Shown here in pieces: positions 5,425 through 5,904 of a stretch of 5,904 nt of DNA. The notes below the pieces were generated by a model that was not told where the DNA came from, did no database searches, and worked only from the letters and a program-made list of their open reading frames with translations. Each line of letters starts with the position of its first letter. Positions within the stretch are counted from its first letter, which is position 1. Made by a program: the position numbers and the translations under genes. Source of the stretch: Candidatus Altarchaeum sp. CG2_30_32_3053 (lineage in GTDB: Archaea > Altiarchaeota > Altiarchaeia > Altiarchaeales > Altiarchaeaceae); NCBI GenBank assembly GCA_001873845.1, contig MNZY01000172.1:1-5904 (forward strand), read 5' to 3'.

Positions 5425-5703
5425 TAAGAAACTGCCAAATTTAAACAAGTCCGTTTTTGATTCCATATCTTTCGCATATTTTTATCGTTTTTTCCTCGAT
5501 CTCTTTTTGATAGTCTTTTGAAGGGGCAAAAAAGATTCTATAGACCTTTGTATTTCGGCACGAGTTCAGGATAATGTTTTTCCAGAAATTTATAGTAAAG
5601 CGTCTTACAGTCAGCATCGCCATTTCCAAACAAAGTTAAAGCACCTATAAAAACAAAATCCGCCCCATATTGCTTCGCTGTCATTACCATTTTATCAATT
5701 TGC

Positions 5704-5750
5704 TCCCATGAATCTAAGTTGTACCGATAAAATTCCCATGAATGTAACTT
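5704..5750. repeat. Imperfect 17-base direct repeat, 30-base period
   Basis: TCCCATGAATCTAAGTT at 5704-5720 returns as TCCCATGAATGTAACTT at 5734-5750 (15 of 17 identical), 30 bases apart. The repeat sits where recognisable radical SAM coding sequence ends. It may mark a duplication associated with an insertion, or paired regulator sites upstream of the plus-strand gene at 5778. Confidence 0.6.
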
Positions 5751-5760
5751 TTTTATCACT

Positions 5761-5787
5761 GAATTTTCATTTATTTTATGAAAATTC
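5761..5787. repeat. Perfect 10-base inverted repeat at the start of the right-hand gene
   Basis: GAATTTTCAT (5761-5770) and ATGAAAATTC (5778-5787) are perfect reverse complements around a 7-base loop TTATTTT. The right arm contains the ATG of the plus-strand gene at 5778. It could be an autoregulatory operator, an RNA hairpin hiding the start, or the end of a mobile element. Confidence 0.7.
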
Positions 5788-5904
5788 AAAAAGATTGTGT
5801 GTTTTTATATCTAAAAAACATACAAAAAAAAGGGTATGGATATTATGGTACAGATATATCAAATCTTGCTGGTGAGTTGGGCGTTACTTGGCATGGACTT
5901 CAAA
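5778..5904 (+). CDS. Partial gene with helix-turn-helix-like N-terminus
   Basis: The frame starts at ATG 5778 (in-frame TGA at 5760-5762 upstream) and stays open to the window edge, giving 42 residues. It begins M-K-I-Q-K-D-C-V-F-L-Y-L-K-N, followed by G-Y-G-Y-Y-G-T-D-I-S and L-A-G-E-L-G-V-T-W-H-G-L-Q. The second half (D-I-S-N-L-A-G-E-L-G-V-T) has the spacing of a helix-turn-helix, as in the N-terminal winged helix of regulators and of some transposases. The first helix is amphipathic. The composition is protein-like and unlike the noncoding sequence beside it, but the fragment is too short to name a family. It begins just where the convergent radical SAM gene is broken, so a transposase or other mobile-element gene is a reasonable guess. 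It is equally possible that this is an ordinary regulator. Confidence 0.45.
   Translation, partial: MKIQKDCVFLYLKNIQKKGYGYYGTDISNLAGELGVTWHGLQ

Larger units (their letters stand above)
5441..5789 (-). pseudogene. C-terminal remnant of a radical SAM (SPL-like) protein, frameshifted
   Basis: Two minus-strand frames form one protein tail. The upstream frame reads Y-G-A-D-F-V-F-I-G-A-L-T-L-F-G-N-G, then T-L-Y-Y-K-F-L-E-K-H-Y-P-E-L-V-P-K-Y-K-G-L, and stops at 5538-5540. One base away the next frame continues with Y-R-I-F-F-A-P-S-K-D-Y-Q-K-E-I-E-E-K and ends I-K-N-G-L-V at TAA 5441-5443. Adding one base near 5541 would give a continuous, sensible sequence. The pattern resembles the C-terminus of archaeal radical SAM proteins of the spore-photoproduct-lyase-like group. 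The Cys-x3-Cys-x2-Cys iron-sulfur motif and most of the barrel are missing. Recognisable homology ends near 5720; the frame remains open to 5804 (TTG at 5789) but the wording there looks non-native. Thus the gene has lost its 5' part as well as its frame. Family assignment is from memory of the C-terminal motif and is moderate; the frameshift is seen directly. Confidence 0.6.

Overview
The window is AT-rich and reads as archaeal. Three independent markers support this: an archaeal-type tyrosyl-tRNA synthetase (positions 386-1336), an archaeal RNA polymerase subunit L/Rpo11-like gene (1745-2230), and an ATP-dependent archaeal-type DNA ligase (3736-5424). A site-2-type membrane metalloprotease with a CBS-like tail and a tRNA-Ile without an encoded CCA fit the same origin. 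Almost no start codon has a Shine-Dalgarno sequence, and TATA-like A/T runs lie about 20-36 bases upstream of the ATGs, which suggests leaderless or nearly leaderless mRNAs. I cannot name the lineage from sequence alone; an uncultured, low-GC archaeon seen through a metagenome is my best guess.

Layout. 1-315: a piece of bacterial RNA polymerase beta-prime (rpoC), open at the window edge and cut off by a stop. It does not belong with archaeal neighbours and is either an assembly chimera or a transferred fragment. 386-1336: tyrS. 1337-1744: about 400 bases without an intact gene, holding palindromes, a GC-richer block, a short coding-like relic and a triple 14-base repeat before rpoL. 1745-2230: rpoL-like gene with an unusual charged tail ending in an AT-hook motif. 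2248-2322: tRNA-Ile(GAU) with an unexpected G at the discriminator position, then a T-run terminator. 2403-3497: membrane protease. 3498-3735: intergenic region filled largely by a 163-base element with terminal inverted repeats and three internal hairpins. Its right end lies 8 bases from the ligase start and contains the likely ligase TATA box. 3736-5424: DNA ligase. 5441-5789: on the minus strand and convergent with the ligase, the frameshifted and truncated C-terminal remnant of a probable radical SAM (SPL-like) protein. 5778-5904: the start of a plus-strand gene with a helix-turn-helix-like N-terminus, running off the window.

The intact genes are housekeeping (translation, transcription, replication/repair, membrane proteolysis), all on the plus strand, apparently as short separate transcription units; rpoL and the tRNA may be co-transcribed. 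Between and beside them is debris typical of mobile-element activity: a MITE-like element, a broken gene, a coding relic, short tandem repeats and a possible new insertion at the right end. I see no defence system, CRISPR array or biosynthetic cluster. The most interesting items are the AT-hook tail on the polymerase subunit, the MITE-like element supplying the ligase promoter, the bacterial rpoC junction, and the G73 tRNA-Ile.
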